A stretch of 62,490 nt of DNA from an uncultured Methanobrevibacter sp. (GTDB lineage Archaea; Methanobacteriota; Methanobacteria; Methanobacteriales; Methanobacteriaceae). The position numbers and the translations under genes were made by a program. The DNA lies in assembly GCF_902769175.1 (NCBI RefSeq), contig NZ_CACXNW010000010.1, forward strand, positions 1-62,490, written 5' to 3'. The first letter of the stretch is position 1; each line of letters opens with the position of its first letter. This document shows positions 46,935 to 56,741 of this stretch, in pieces. The notes beneath the pieces are model-generated. The model was not told the DNA's origin, did not search any database, and worked only from the letters and a program-made list of their open reading frames with translations.

Positions 46935-47428
46935 GATTATCGCCCTGACATTAATTAATTTTAGATTTCCTCATTTTATGATAATTAAATTTTGAATAAT
47001 AAAAATTATCTTATATCATCAATAATTTTTCCATATTTTCAATAAATATTCTAATTTTTCAATAATTATTTTAGATTTTCAATAAATATTTTAAATTATC
47101 AATATTTATTCTAAATTATCAATATTTATTCTAAATTATCAATAATTAGTTCATATTTTCAATAACTATTTTAAATTATCAATAATTATTCCATAGTATC
47201 AATAACTATTCTAAATTATCATAAATATTTTATATATATATTTATTATTAATATATTATAAATATTTATTAAAACCATATGATAGATAATTCTTATTTTT
47301 TCATTTTTTTCAGTCTTTTGTTTCATCCTCTATTTTTTTTTAAAATTTTTTAAAGTTTGATTAAATATATTTATATTTTATAAAATGAAAAATTATATTA
47401 TAATAATTTATTAATTAAGGAGTTTAAC
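46935..47428. repeat. 20-bp tandem array in the wecC/rmlD divergent region
   Basis: TCAATA begins units at 47019, 47039, 47059, 47079, 47099, 47119, 47139, 47159, 47179 and 47199, with a partial one at 47219: an exact 20-bp period over 200 bp. The consensus is roughly TCAATAATTATTCTAAATTA with divergence between units. No gene. TAAGGAG at about 47417 is the rmlD ribosome site. Confidence 0.93.
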
Positions 47429-48289
47429 ATGAAAATATTAATCACTGGTGCTTATGGAATGTTAGGATCTGACTTAAGGGAAGTTCTTAAGAATTATGAA
47501 TTGATTTGTACTGGCTCTAAGGATTTGGATATAACTGATGAAGATGCTGTAATTGATTTCATCAGTGAAAAAATGCCTGATTTTGTCATTAATGCTGCAG
47601 CCTATACTGCTGTTGATGATTGCGAAACCCATTATGATGAGGCATATGCAGTAAATGCAATAGGTCCTAAAAATTTAGCCATTGCATGCAAAAAGATTGA
47701 TGTTCCTTTAGTCCATATCAGCACAGATTATGTTTTCGATGGAAGCAAAAAAACTCCTCTTGTTGAAACTGATAAATTAGGTCCTCAAAGTGCTTATGGA
47801 AAGACTAAGCTTGCAGGTGAGCAGTTCATACAAGAGAATGCTGAAAAGTATTTCATTCTTCGTACTGCATGGCTTTATGGTCTTCATGGAGGCAATTTTG
47901 TGAAAACAATGCTTGAGCTTGCAGAAAGCCATGATGAGATTACTGTAGTCAATGACCAGATCGGCTCTCCAACATATTCATTGGATTTGGCTGTAGCAAT
48001 CACCAATCTTTTAAACAGCGATAAATATGGAATTTATCATGTAACTAATGAAGGTGAATGCTCATGGTATGAATTTGCAAAATTGATATTTGAATTTTCC
48101 AATATTGATGTAAAAGTCATTCCAGTCAGCACTGAAGAGTTTCCAAGACCTGCTCCAAGGCCTCACTATTCTGTTTTAGACAATAAAAAATGGAATGCAT
48201 CAGGATTTGTTCCTATGAAAGATTATAAAGAGGCTTTAGGTGGATTTTTATCATTATATAACTTTTTTAAGACAATGAAAAAAATATAA
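47429..48289 (+). CDS. rmlD: dTDP-4-dehydrorhamnose reductase
   Basis: 286 residues, extended short-chain dehydrogenase. ITGAYGMLGSDL binds NAD(P)H, STDYVFDG and the YGKTKLAGE (Tyr-x-x-x-Lys) pair form the active site, and RTAWLYG follows. It makes dTDP-L-rhamnose in the last step of the pathway. First of four rml genes on this strand, each with its own gap of 15-170 bp. Confidence 0.95.
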   Translation: MKILITGAYGMLGSDLREVLKNYELICTGSKDLDITDEDAVIDFISEKMPDFVINAAAYTAVDDCETHYDEAYAVNAIGPKNLAIACKKIDVPLVHISTDYVFDGSKKTPLVETDKLGPQSAYGKTKLAGEQFIQENAEKYFILRTAWLYGLHGGNFVKTMLELAESHDEITVVNDQIGSPTYSLDLAVAITNLLNSDKYGIYHVTNEGECSWYEFAKLIFEFSNIDVKVIPVSTEEFPRPAPRPHYSVLDNKKWNASGFVPMKDYKEALGGFLSLYNFFKTMKKI

Positions 48290-48448
48290 TTTTTAAAAAG
48301 TTTAGATTAATGAATTTTGTTTATTTGAGAATCAATCATTATTTTAAATAGTATACATTAATGATTTTGATGTTTATTTGAGAATTAATCATATTTTAAA
48401 ATTATATTATTTGAAAATGCAATTAAATTTTTATTAAGTCGTGATAAT

Positions 48449-49321
48449 ATGAAAGGAATCGTATTAGCTGGTGGCTCTGGAACTAGATTGTATCCAATCA
48501 CTAAAGCTCTATCTAAACAGTTATTGCCTTTATATGATAAACCAATGATTTATTATCCCATATCTGTTTTGATGTTGGCGAACATTAAAGATATTCTAAT
48601 TATTTCAACTCCTCGTGATTTGCCTGTTTATAAGGAATTGTTAGGGGATGGCTCTGATTTGGGAATCTCCTTTTCTTATGCCGAACAGGAAAATCCTAAT
48701 GGATTGGCAGAGGCTTTCATTGTAGGGGAGGAATTCATCGGGGATGATAATGTTGCTCTCATTTTAGGAGACAATGTATTTCATGGACACAGATTCACAG
48801 AAATATTGGAAAGGGCATATGACCTTGAAGAAGGTGCAATCATCTTCGGTTACTATACAAACCGACCAGAAGATTTCGGTGTTGTAGAGTTTGATAATGA
48901 GTGGAATGTTTTATCCATTGAGGAAAAGCCAGAACATCCTAAATCAAATTATGTTGTTCCAGGTCTTTACTTCTATGATAATGATGTTATTGAAATTGCT
49001 AAAAATGTAAAGCCTTCCGATAGGGGCGAACTGGAAATAACTTCTGTTAATGAAGAGTATCTTAATCGTGGCAAGCTTAAGGTAGAATTGCTTGGTAGAG
49101 GTATGGCTTGGCTAGACACTGGTACTCATGACGGTTTGCTTGAAGCAAGTAACTTTATTGAAACTGTTCAAAAAAGGCAAAGCTTATACATTGCCTGTTT
49201 AGAGGAGATAGCTTATTTAAAAGGATACATAACTAAAGAGGATTTATTGAGATTGGCTGAGCCACTTAAGAAAACCGAGTATGGTCAATATTTGATTGGA
49301 CTCGCTGAAAGAAAACTTTAA
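48449..49321 (+). CDS. rmlA: Glucose-1-phosphate thymidylyltransferase
   Basis: 290 residues. The N-terminal [11 protein letters not shown] loop and [15 protein letters not shown] are the nucleotidyltransferase signature; [19 protein letters not shown] and [14 protein letters not shown] fit RmlA. It joins dTTP and glucose 1-phosphate to dTDP-glucose, first step to dTDP-rhamnose. GTGAT precedes ATG 48449; its stop is 13 bases before rmlC. Confidence 0.96.
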   Translation: MKGIVLAGGSGTRLYPITKALSKQLLPLYDKPMIYYPISVLMLANIKDILIISTPRDLPVYKELLGDGSDLGISFSYAEQENPNGLAEAFIVGEEFIGDDNVALILGDNVFHGHRFTEILERAYDLEEGAIIFGYYTNRPEDFGVVEFDNEWNVLSIEEKPEHPKSNYVVPGLYFYDNDVIEIAKNVKPSDRGELEITSVNEEYLNRGKLKVELLGRGMAWLDTGTHDGLLEASNFIETVQKRQSLYIACLEEIAYLKGYITKEDLLRLAEPLKKTEYGQYLIGLAERKL

Positions 49322-49334
49322 TTTTGGTGTAAAA

Positions 49335-49898
49335 ATGGGTAAATTTAAAATTATTAAAAGTGAAATTGAAGGTGTATTCACTGTAGAACCAACTGTTTTT
49401 GGTGATGAAAGAGGATATTTCATGGAAACTTACAATGAAAATGATTTTAAGGAAGAAGGAATTGATTTGACTTTTGTTCAGGACAATCAGTCAAAATCAT
49501 CAAAGGGAGTTTTAAGAGGTCTCCATTTCCAATACACTCAACCTCAAGGTAAATTAGTCCGTGTCATCAAAGGAGAAGTTTTTGATGTAGCTGTAGACCT
49601 TAGAAAAAAATCAGCCACTTACGGCAAATGGGTTGGAGAGATACTCTCTGAAGAAAACAAGAAACAGCTTTTTGTTCCAAAAGGATTTGCACATGGATTT
49701 TTAGTATTGTCTGATGAAGCTGAATTTGTTTATAAGTGCACAGACTTTTACAATGGAGACGATGAAGGTGGAATCATTTGGAATGATCCGGAAATAGCCA
49801 TTGATTGGCCATTGGATGGTATTGGTGAAGAGAATATTCTATTGTCTGAAAAGGACCAATTATGGAAACCGTTGAAGGAAACTGAAACAGACTTTTAA
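49335..49898 (+). CDS. rmlC: dTDP-4-dehydrorhamnose 3,5-epimerase
   Basis: About 187 residues, cupin fold. DERGYFMETYNENDF, VLRGLHFQ with the catalytic His, GEVFDVAVDLRKKSATYGKW and PKGFAHGFLVLSD are diagnostic. It epimerises the 4-keto sugar at C3 and C5. ATG 49335 is chosen; an upstream TTG (49296) would overlap rmlA. Close spacing to rmlA indicates co-transcription. Confidence 0.95.
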   Translation: MGKFKIIKSEIEGVFTVEPTVFGDERGYFMETYNENDFKEEGIDLTFVQDNQSKSSKGVLRGLHFQYTQPQGKLVRVIKGEVFDVAVDLRKKSATYGKWVGEILSEENKKQLFVPKGFAHGFLVLSDEAEFVYKCTDFYNGDDEGGIIWNDPEIAIDWPLDGIGEENILLSEKDQLWKPLKETETDF

Positions 49899-50040
49899 TT
49901 GTTTTAATGGAATTATAAATTTTTCATTGGATTATATATTTTTTAATTGAATTATAATTTTTAATTAAATTATAATTTTTAATTGAATTATAAGTTATTA
50001 TTATTTTAGAAATTAGATGATTGATTGATATTGTTTAACT
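49899..50040 (+). repeat. About five ~19-bp AT-rich units after rmlC
   Basis: TTTTTAATTGAATTATAA recurs with small changes between 49902 and 49995 (periods 18-20). No gene before rmlB. Confidence 0.7.
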
Positions 50041-50065
50041 GAATTTAGTATTATAAGTGATTTTT

Positions 50066-51073
50066 ATGACTAAAGTTTTAATTACAGGTGGAGCAGGATT
50101 CATTGGCAGCAATTTTGTAAAGTATATGCTTGAAGAATATCCTGATTATGAAATAGTTAATTTGGATGCCCTTACATATTGTGGAAATCTTGAAAACTTA
50201 GAGGATATTGAAGATAATCCTAATTATACCTTTGTAAAAGGGGATATTCGAGATGAGGAATTAGTGGATTCCATTGTTGCGGATGTTGATTACATTGTTC
50301 ATTTTGCTGCTGAAAGCCATGTGGACAGAAGCATAGAAAATCCTCAGATATTCATTAAAACAAACATTATTGGAACTCAAGTCTTATTGGATGCAGCTAA
50401 AAAGCACAACATTAAGAAGTATTTGCAGGTCTCTACTGATGAGGTTTATGGAAGCCTTGGCAAGGAAGGATATTTCACAGAAGAAACTCCTATTCAAGCA
50501 AACAGTCCATATTCAGCTTCAAAAGCAGGTGCTGATTTGATGGTAAGAGCTTATGGAGAGACATTCGACCTTCCTATTAACATAACTCGATGTTCAAACA
50601 ATTACGGCCCTTATCAATTCCCAGAAAAATTGATTCCATTGATGATTTCAAATGCTTTGGATGATAAGGAATTGCCTATTTATGGTGATGGAAAGAATGT
50701 TAGGGACTGGCTTCATGTCTATGACCATTGTACAGCTATTGATCTTGTTCTCCATAAGGGAAAATTAGGTGAGGTCTATAATATCGGCGGACATAACGAG
50801 AAGGAAAACATTGAAATCGTAAAGCTCATATTAAAGGAACTTAATAAGCCAGAATCATTGATTAAATTTGTTAAAGACAGATTAGGTCATGATAGAAGAT
50901 ATGCAATTGATTCCACTAAAATCACTGAAGAATTAGGTTGGAAACCAAAATATACCTTTGAAACAGGTATTATAGAAACCATTAATTGGTATTTGGATAA
51001 TCAAGATTGGATGGAAAAGGTAAAATCAGGAGAATACCAAGAGTATTATGAAAAGATGTATTCTAAAAAGTAA
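50066..51073 (+). CDS. rmlB: dTDP-glucose 4,6-dehydratase
   Basis: About 335 residues. ITGGAGFIGSNFVKYM binds NAD+, HFAAESHVDRSIENP, STDEVYGSL and the YSASKAGAD pair (Tyr-x-x-x-Lys) mark RmlB, with TRCSNNYGPYQFPEKLIPL. It converts dTDP-glucose to the 4-keto-6-deoxy sugar, second step of the pathway. I start at ATG 50066 (MTKVLITGG), with AAGTGAT ahead of it. With rmlA, C and D the set is complete. Confidence 0.96.
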   Translation: MTKVLITGGAGFIGSNFVKYMLEEYPDYEIVNLDALTYCGNLENLEDIEDNPNYTFVKGDIRDEELVDSIVADVDYIVHFAAESHVDRSIENPQIFIKTNIIGTQVLLDAAKKHNIKKYLQVSTDEVYGSLGKEGYFTEETPIQANSPYSASKAGADLMVRAYGETFDLPINITRCSNNYGPYQFPEKLIPLMISNALDDKELPIYGDGKNVRDWLHVYDHCTAIDLVLHKGKLGEVYNIGGHNEKENIEIVKLILKELNKPESLIKFVKDRLGHDRRYAIDSTKITEELGWKPKYTFETGIIETINWYLDNQDWMEKVKSGEYQEYYEKMYSKK

Positions 51074-51225
51074 TTTTATATTTTTATTATTTTAAATTTA
51101 GTAATTTTATAATTAATTTTAAAACCCTAATTTAATAATAAAGCCATAATTTAATTATAAAACCATAATTTAATAATCAAATAATTAATTTTTATCAGTA
51201 TTTATTTTCATAGGAATGTGATCAT

Positions 51226-52209
51226 ATGAAAGTATCAGTAGTAACACCAAATTATAATGGGATTAAATTCTTGAATAACTATTTTGAAACCTTATTGATT
51301 CAAAGCAGGTTTATTGAAGAAATCATTATAATTGATAATGCTTCTACTGATGGCAGCATAGAGTTCATAGAGGAATTCATTAAAAGCCCTAACTATCCGA
51401 TTGACATAAGGCTCATAAAAAATGAGGAAAATTTAGGATTTGCTCCAGCAGTCAATCAGGGAATTGCTTTGGCAAAGTGCGAATATATCTATTCCCTCAA
51501 CAATGATGTTGAATTGGAATGGAATGCATTGGATGAAATTATAAATGCAATGGAGGACTCTATCGATTTAGGTGAAAATCCATTTTCAATACAGTCAAAG
51601 ATGATTCAACATTACAATAGGGCTTTGATTGATGATGCAGGAGATGAATACACTATACTTTCTTGGACAAAGAAGACAGGAGATGGCCAGCCTATAGAGA
51701 AATACAATGAAAAAAGGGAAATCTTCTCTTCCTGTGCAGGTGCAGCATTGTATAGAAAGTCTGTATTAGAGGAAATAGGACCATTTGATGAGAATTTCTT
51801 TGCCTATGTTGAAGATGTGGATCTTGCTTACAGGGCTCAGATATATGGATATAGGAATTATTATTGTCCAAATTCAATTGTTTACCATTATGGCAGTGCA
51901 ACTAGTGGAAGCAGGTACAATGAGTTTAAAATCAAATTAGCTGCTCGAAATAATGTATTTCTGATTTATAAAAACTTCCCTCTTATTCAAAAGATAATCA
52001 ATTTCATATTTTTATTCATTGGATTTTTAATAAAATATCTCTTCTTCCTAAGGAAAGGATTTGGTTCCTTATACTTGGAAGGAGTAAAGGAAGGATTAAA
52101 AAATAGAAAGAAATTAGCAAAAACTCCATTTTTAGGAAAGAATTGGAAAAATTACTTTAAAATAGAATGGAAGCTTATTAAAAATACATTTGCTTATCTT
52201 AAAAAATAG
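51226..52209 (+). CDS. Family 2 glycosyltransferase, probably rhamnosyltransferase-like
   Basis: 327 residues. VSVVTPNYNGIKFLNNYFET, IIIDNASTDGS, SLNNDVELEW (DXD equivalent) and FAYVEDVDLAYRAQIYGYRNYY with EDVDL are the GT2 subclass that includes bacterial rhamnosyltransferases. A membrane-near hydrophobic stretch (about 250-275) and basic tail follow. Its place right after rmlB supports dTDP-rhamnose as donor, by inference. GTGATC precedes ATG 51226. Confidence 0.88.
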   Translation: MKVSVVTPNYNGIKFLNNYFETLLIQSRFIEEIIIIDNASTDGSIEFIEEFIKSPNYPIDIRLIKNEENLGFAPAVNQGIALAKCEYIYSLNNDVELEWNALDEIINAMEDSIDLGENPFSIQSKMIQHYNRALIDDAGDEYTILSWTKKTGDGQPIEKYNEKREIFSSCAGAALYRKSVLEEIGPFDENFFAYVEDVDLAYRAQIYGYRNYYCPNSIVYHYGSATSGSRYNEFKIKLAARNNVFLIYKNFPLIQKIINFIFLFIGFLIKYLFFLRKGFGSLYLEGVKEGLKNRKKLAKTPFLGKNWKNYFKIEWKLIKNTFAYLKK

Positions 52210-52352
52210 TTGTTGATTTGTTAAATGAATTGGTTACAAGTTGTAGCCAGTTGAAAGCAGAGAATGAAAAATCATTTCAATTTATTTATATTAATGAAAT
52301 CATTTAGTTTAATTGTATTAGAGATTAATTTCAAGTTTTAATAGGTGTCAAA

Positions 52353-53252
52353 ATGAGAGAAAATTTAGATTTGTCAATCATCATTGTTAATTACAATACC
52401 TTCAAATTAACAAAGGAAACAATCGATTCCTGTTTGGCTGAACCAACTCATTATACATATGAAATATTCCTTGTAGACAATCAATCAACTGATGACAGCT
52501 TGGAAAAATTAGAGAAATACTTTGAAAAGGAGATTTCACGAGGAATAATCAAGGTTATAGCCAATTCCCACAATGATGGTTTTGCTAAGGCAAATAACTT
52601 AGCTATTGAAAAATCTAAAGCAGAATATGTTCTCCTTTTAAATTCAGATACACTTATTAAGGAAGGAACAATTGACAAATGCATGGACTATATGACAAAG
52701 GCAACCAATGCAGATATCGGTGCCTTAGGATGCAAAGTCAGTTTAGCAGATGGATCTCTTGATAAGGCATGCAAACGCAGTTTTCCAAATCCTGCTAACT
52801 CTTTTTATAAGTTGTTTAATGTCAAGACAAGCAGTGGTAAGGATGATTATAACCTTGATGACTTAGATGACAATGGAGTTTATGAAATCGACTGTTTAGT
52901 TGGAGCATTTATGCTTGTAAGAAGAACTACAATTGATGATATCGGCCTTTTGGATGACACTTTCTTCATGTATGGTGAGGATATTGACTGGTGCTATAGA
53001 ATCAAGCAGGCTGGCTGGAGAATCGTTTACTTTGGTGAAGCTGAAATCATCCATTATAAGGGAGCAAGCAGTGAAAATCAAGAGACCAAAAAGAGAAATC
53101 CAAAGATAATTTATGAATTCTATAGGGCAATGTACATTTTCTATAAAAAGCATTACACTAAAAAATACAATATATTTGTAAACATTGCAGTTTATATAGG
53201 AATAGCCCTTTTGCTAGTTGTCAATTTAGTGAAAAACGTTTTTAGACATTAA
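52353..53252 (+). CDS. Family 2 glycosyltransferase, second rhamnosyltransferase-like enzyme
   Basis: 299 residues. [45 protein letters not shown] and [21 protein letters not shown] (GEDxDxCYR) are the WbbL-like pattern of rhamnosyltransferases. One C-terminal membrane helix (about 278-295). AGGTG precedes ATG 52353. It probably acts after the enzyme at 51226 on the same glycan. Confidence 0.88.
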   Translation: MRENLDLSIIIVNYNTFKLTKETIDSCLAEPTHYTYEIFLVDNQSTDDSLEKLEKYFEKEISRGIIKVIANSHNDGFAKANNLAIEKSKAEYVLLLNSDTLIKEGTIDKCMDYMTKATNADIGALGCKVSLADGSLDKACKRSFPNPANSFYKLFNVKTSSGKDDYNLDDLDDNGVYEIDCLVGAFMLVRRTTIDDIGLLDDTFFMYGEDIDWCYRIKQAGWRIVYFGEAEIIHYKGASSENQETKKRNPKIIYEFYRAMYIFYKKHYTKKYNIFVNIAVYIGIALLLVVNLVKNVFRH

Positions 53253-53593
53253 TTTAATTTTTACTTTTCTATTTTTTGTAATGTTTTTTCAAATGATAAT
53301 TTTTTAATTTTTTCTTTTCTATTTTTTGTAATGTTTTTCAAATGATAATTTTTTAATTTTTTCTTTTCTATTTTTTGTAATGTTTTTTCAAAAGTCATTT
53401 TTTTATTTTATCCTTTTGATATTTTTTTCACGATTAATTCATTTAAATATTCCTTTTTTGTTTCATTCTTTGACTTTTTTAAATTATTCCTATTTTCTTA
53501 TTGTTGTATTATCTTCATTTCTAAATCCTTTTTAATAAATTAATTTTGAAAATTTTATATATATAAAATTATATATTATTAACTGGTGTTAAT
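53253..53593. repeat. T-rich gap with three ~50-bp units
   Basis: ATTTTTTGTAATGTTTTTTC through AATGATAATTTTTTAATTTT recurs at 53271, 53321 and 53370, right after the glycosyltransferase stop. The rest is T-rich. TATA-like TTTATATATATAAAA at about 53554 should drive the gene at 53594. Confidence 0.85.
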
Positions 53594-54073
53594 ATGGATT
53601 TAGAAAAAATACTAGGAATTTTATTTATAATATTAGGTATTATATTTATCGCTTACCCAATGTTAAGTCTTGGAGCGATTTCAATTTTCGTAGGTGTATC
53701 TTTAATTGTACTCGGTTGTGCTGAAATATTCAATGCATTTAATTTATGGAGTGTAATGGCCCATATTTCAGGAATCAGATTCCTATTAGGTATTTTAGCA
53801 ATCTTATGTGGTTTATTGTTCTTCAATGATTTAGGACCATTGTCTTTCCTCGCATCATTCCAATTATATTTGATTGCATTTGTATTTATCTTCATTGGTA
53901 TTTTAGGTCTTGTAAATGGAACAAAAGTATCAAAGATAGCTTCTGCATTAATTTTAATCATGGGTATAATAACTGTTTTCCTTGCGGTTTATGCAATTGC
54001 AAACCCAACATACATTGCAATTCTTGCTGGTGTATGTTTAATCCTGGAAGGTATATGCCTTTTTCTTGAATAA
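53594..54073 (+). CDS. HdeD/DUF308-family membrane protein
   Basis: 159 residues with six predicted helices in three repeating hairpins (GIIFIAYPMLSLGAISIFVG, LLGILAILCGLLF, ILAGVCLILEGI), the layout of the DUF308/HdeD family. HdeD is linked to acid stress in Escherichia coli, but the family function is not known. GGTG precedes ATG 53594. It is a single gene inside the glycan locus. Confidence 0.85.
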   Translation: MDLEKILGILFIILGIIFIAYPMLSLGAISIFVGVSLIVLGCAEIFNAFNLWSVMAHISGIRFLLGILAILCGLLFFNDLGPLSFLASFQLYLIAFVFIFIGILGLVNGTKVSKIASALILIMGIITVFLAVYAIANPTYIAILAGVCLILEGICLFLE

Positions 54074-54353
54074 TCATTAAGATTTTAATTTTATTTAAGA
54101 AAATTAACTTTTTTTATTTTTTTTTTTCAAATATTTTTTTTATTTTTTCATTTTTTATCAATTTTTCCTTATTTCTTTTTTTATTATTGTTGCTATTGGT
54201 TTTTTTAAAAAACATAAATAATAATAGGTAATTTTATTAATAATAGTCTATAAATCTATATATAGTATAAATAATATTATTCATGCCATTTGGCATTTTT
54301 TAGTTAAATCAGTTGTTGATGAATTTTATTAAGTTCTGTGTAGAGTGGTTTAG
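54074..54353 (+). promoter_or_regulatory. Leader region of glycosylphosphotransferase with hairpin and T-tract
   Basis: TATA-like ATATATAGTATAAATA lies at about 54259. ATGCC (54283-54287), ATTT, GGCAT (54292-54296) and six T follow close to the expected start of transcription, well before the gene start at 54354. It could be an early terminator or belong to a different start. No gene seen. Confidence 0.4.
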
Positions 54354-55757
54354 ATGATTAAGGAAAATCAAAGAATTTTGAATGCAATACTTGTCATATT
54401 AGATGTTCTTGTAATTCTATTTTCATTAGGTCTTGCTTATTTTGTTAGATTTAAAACCACTTTGTTTGGTCCTTTAGGAGGATCTTTGCCATTTATGCAT
54501 TATTTTATATTTACAATACTGTGCATCGTGCCAACATATATTCTCCTATACTACTTCTTTGGATTGTATAAGCCCTTCAGGAATAAACGCTCCATTTTTT
54601 CTGGTGCAGAGGATATTGTTAAGGCTGATATAATGGCTTTCATCATTTTGGTAGCTATATTATTCATAATTTACCAGCCTAACTTTTCAAGAATCATGCT
54701 GTTCCTCTTAAGCATATTTGGAATGCTTTTTGCAGTTCTTGAAAGAGCTCTTGTAGTATTGGTTTTAAGATTCATGAGGGTCAACAATCGCAATCTAAAG
54801 CATATGCTAATTATCGGAGACAATGAGTTGGCCTTAAGCTTTGCACATAAGATCAAATCAAAAACCTATTTAGGATACAATATTGCAGGATTTTTAGGAA
54901 GGAAGGAGCATGTGGGGATGACTTATGAGGGAACTCCATTCATAGGTTCCTTTGATGATTTGCCTCAAGTTCTGAAAACCCATAAGTTTGATAGGGTTGT
55001 CATTGCCATTCCATTAAAGTATTATTATCACTTGAATGAAATTGTAGACGCTTGTGAGGAAGAGGGAATCAAGGCGGAAATTGTTCCGGATTATTATAAG
55101 TACCTTCCAGCAAAGCCTTCTGTTGATATGCTTGATGATATTCCAATCATCAATATTCGTTATGTTCCTTTGGATGATGCATTCAATAAGTTCAAAAAGG
55201 TCATTGAAGATTACTTTGTAGCTATTGTTGCTATTGTCATAACTTCTCCAATCATGCTGATAACAGCTATTGCCATTAAGCTGGAATCTCCAGGACCTAT
55301 TATTTTTAAGCAGGAAAGGATAGGGTATAATGGAAAGCCATTTATGATGTATAAGTTTAGAAGCATGAGGGTTCAGGATGAAGAGGAGGAAAAGTCCCAA
55401 TGGACCACTGAGGATGATCCAAGAAAGACAAAAGTAGGTTCATTCATCAGAAGAAGGAGCATAGATGAACTGCCTCAGTTCTTCAATGTCTTAAAAAGGG
55501 AGATGAGTGTTGTTGGACCTCGTCCTGAAAGGCCATATTTCGTAGAGCAATTCAAGAAGGAAATTCCTAAATATATGGTAAAGCATCAGGTAAGGCCAGG
55601 TCTTACAGGGCTTGCTCAAGTAAATGGTTATAGGGGAAACACTTCAATTGATAAGCGTATTGAATACGATATTCGCTATGTAGAAAACTGGAGCTTAGCA
55701 TTAGACATAAATATCATGTTCAGAACTGCTTTCAGAAGAGGGAATAATGCATACTAA
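54354..55757 (+). CDS. Polyprenyl glycosylphosphotransferase (surface glycan initiation)
   Basis: 467 residues. Four N-terminal helices (about 10-140), a Rossmann-like CoA-binding domain (HMLIIGDNELALSFAHKI), one further helix, then the bacterial sugar transferase domain: KFRSMRVQDEEEE, RRRSIDELPQFFNVL, VGPRPERPYFVE and RPGLTGLAQVNGYRG. Such enzymes move a sugar phosphate from UDP-sugar to a polyprenyl phosphate and start assembly of a lipid-linked glycan; in Archaea the lipid would be dolichyl-type. The gene ends the polysaccharide locus and is followed by a gene-end hairpin element. Confidence 0.92.
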   Translation: MIKENQRILNAILVILDVLVILFSLGLAYFVRFKTTLFGPLGGSLPFMHYFIFTILCIVPTYILLYYFFGLYKPFRNKRSIFSGAEDIVKADIMAFIILVAILFIIYQPNFSRIMLFLLSIFGMLFAVLERALVVLVLRFMRVNNRNLKHMLIIGDNELALSFAHKIKSKTYLGYNIAGFLGRKEHVGMTYEGTPFIGSFDDLPQVLKTHKFDRVVIAIPLKYYYHLNEIVDACEEEGIKAEIVPDYYKYLPAKPSVDMLDDIPIINIRYVPLDDAFNKFKKVIEDYFVAIVAIVITSPIMLITAIAIKLESPGPIIFKQERIGYNGKPFMMYKFRSMRVQDEEEEKSQWTTEDDPRKTKVGSFIRRRSIDELPQFFNVLKREMSVVGPRPERPYFVEQFKKEIPKYMVKHQVRPGLTGLAQVNGYRGNTSIDKRIEYDIRYVENWSLALDINIMFRTAFRRGNNAY

Positions 55758-55850
55758 TCCAAGCTTTTCCAAGCTTCAACCCCCAAGTTTTACCTCCCAA
55801 GCTTTTCCGCCCCTTCGGGGCGCAAAACCTTGACCAAAAACTTTTTCACT
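55758..55850 (+). terminator. Gene-end hairpin element, copy 2
   Basis: After repeated CCAAGCTTTTCC motifs (from 55758) comes stem CGCCCC (55808-55813), TTC, GGGGCG (55817-55822), then CAAAACCTTGACCAAAAA. About 100 bp, including TTCACTG and TATTCTCTAAAATAGTTTC (to about 55882), are shared with the copy after radA. Confidence 0.85.
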
Positions 55851-56149
55851 GCTTATGAGATTATTCTCTAAAATAGTTTCTTTTTTTTATTTTTGTTTTA
55901 CCTTTTTTCAATAATTTTTATTTTTTAATAATTAATTAAATTCTAATACATTCTATTTTTTTTTTATTGTTCAATTCATTTTTTCTTATTTTCAAATGAG
56001 TTTTCCACGGATGGAAATTTTTCGGTTTGATTTAATTTTTTACTCTAATTAGAAAATTAATATAATCTTGTTATTTTTCAATTAACTTGTAAAATTATCT
56101 TTAAATTAACAAATTCGTATTATTTGATTATTATAATGAAAAAAAGCAT
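55851..56149. other. AT-rich gap, no gene
   Basis: It continues the shared flank of the hairpin element (TTTCTTTTTTTTATTTTT), then AT-rich sequence without an open frame with a ribosome site. Confidence 0.5.
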
Positions 56150-56537
56150 ATATTTATATATTTAGTGGTATAATTGATTATTACAGACTTAATTTTTAAA
56201 AATATTAGCCATTTTTTAAGATAAAAATTTCATAATCTAAAGTTTTATAAGCAGCAATGTTTAATGTATTGTAGAAAATGATCCCTGCAAAGATTGTAAA
56301 AAAGTAAAAAATTTTTAGAGAGGAATCATTCATTAAAAATGTTAAATAATATAGATTATAAATATATAATTATAATGAATTTGTGATGAACTCATATTCA
56401 ATTTTATGAATTTTTGAAATTATGAAATCATAGGAATTTATAATTTTTTCATTGTTATTTCATTATCATTTCATTATTAAAAATGTCTTATATGGTTAAT
56501 ATTTTTAAAATAATGGCTTTGAAAGCTAATATTTTTT
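56150..56537 (+). ncRNA. Candidate structured RNA gene: TATA box, long closing helix, terminator
   Basis: TTTATATA (56153-56160) would start a transcript near 56183. TTTTAAAAATATTAGCCAT (56194-56212) pairs with ATGGTTAATATTTTTAAAA (56492-56510): 19 consecutive pairs with one G-U. Inside, AATGATCCC (about 56277) and GGAATCATT (about 56324) can pair with one mismatch. Directly after the helix, TGGCTT, TGA, AAGCTA (56514-56528) and ATATTTTTT form an intrinsic terminator. There is no open frame. The interior is AT-rich and lacks RNase P or SRP RNA signatures. This is inference from structure only. Confidence 0.4.
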
Positions 56538-56741
56538 ACACTTGAAATGATGCTATTAGTTTTCAAATGCTCTGTCTTAATTTTTATATATAGATAAAAT
56601 TAAATTATAATTTACTTGAAAAAATTGTTAATAAAATTATTGAAAGCTGTGTAAATAAATTAAAATTACACTTGTTTTTTTGAATTATTTTATTAGATTA
56701 TTTTTACTAAATTTATAATTTAAAATAAACGAGGGTTTGGT
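56538..56741. promoter_or_regulatory. Upstream region of RPA gene
   Basis: TATA-like TTTTTATATATAG is at about 56581. GTGTAA (56649-56654) and TTACAC (56666-56671) form a hairpin followed by TTGTTTTTTT, terminator-like. The RPA start follows GAGGGTTTGGT. Confidence 0.45.

Noticed and set aside
56150..56537. RNase P RNA or SRP RNA in the RPA upstream gap
   Set aside because: The conserved GC-rich cores of both RNAs are absent and the region is strongly AT-rich.
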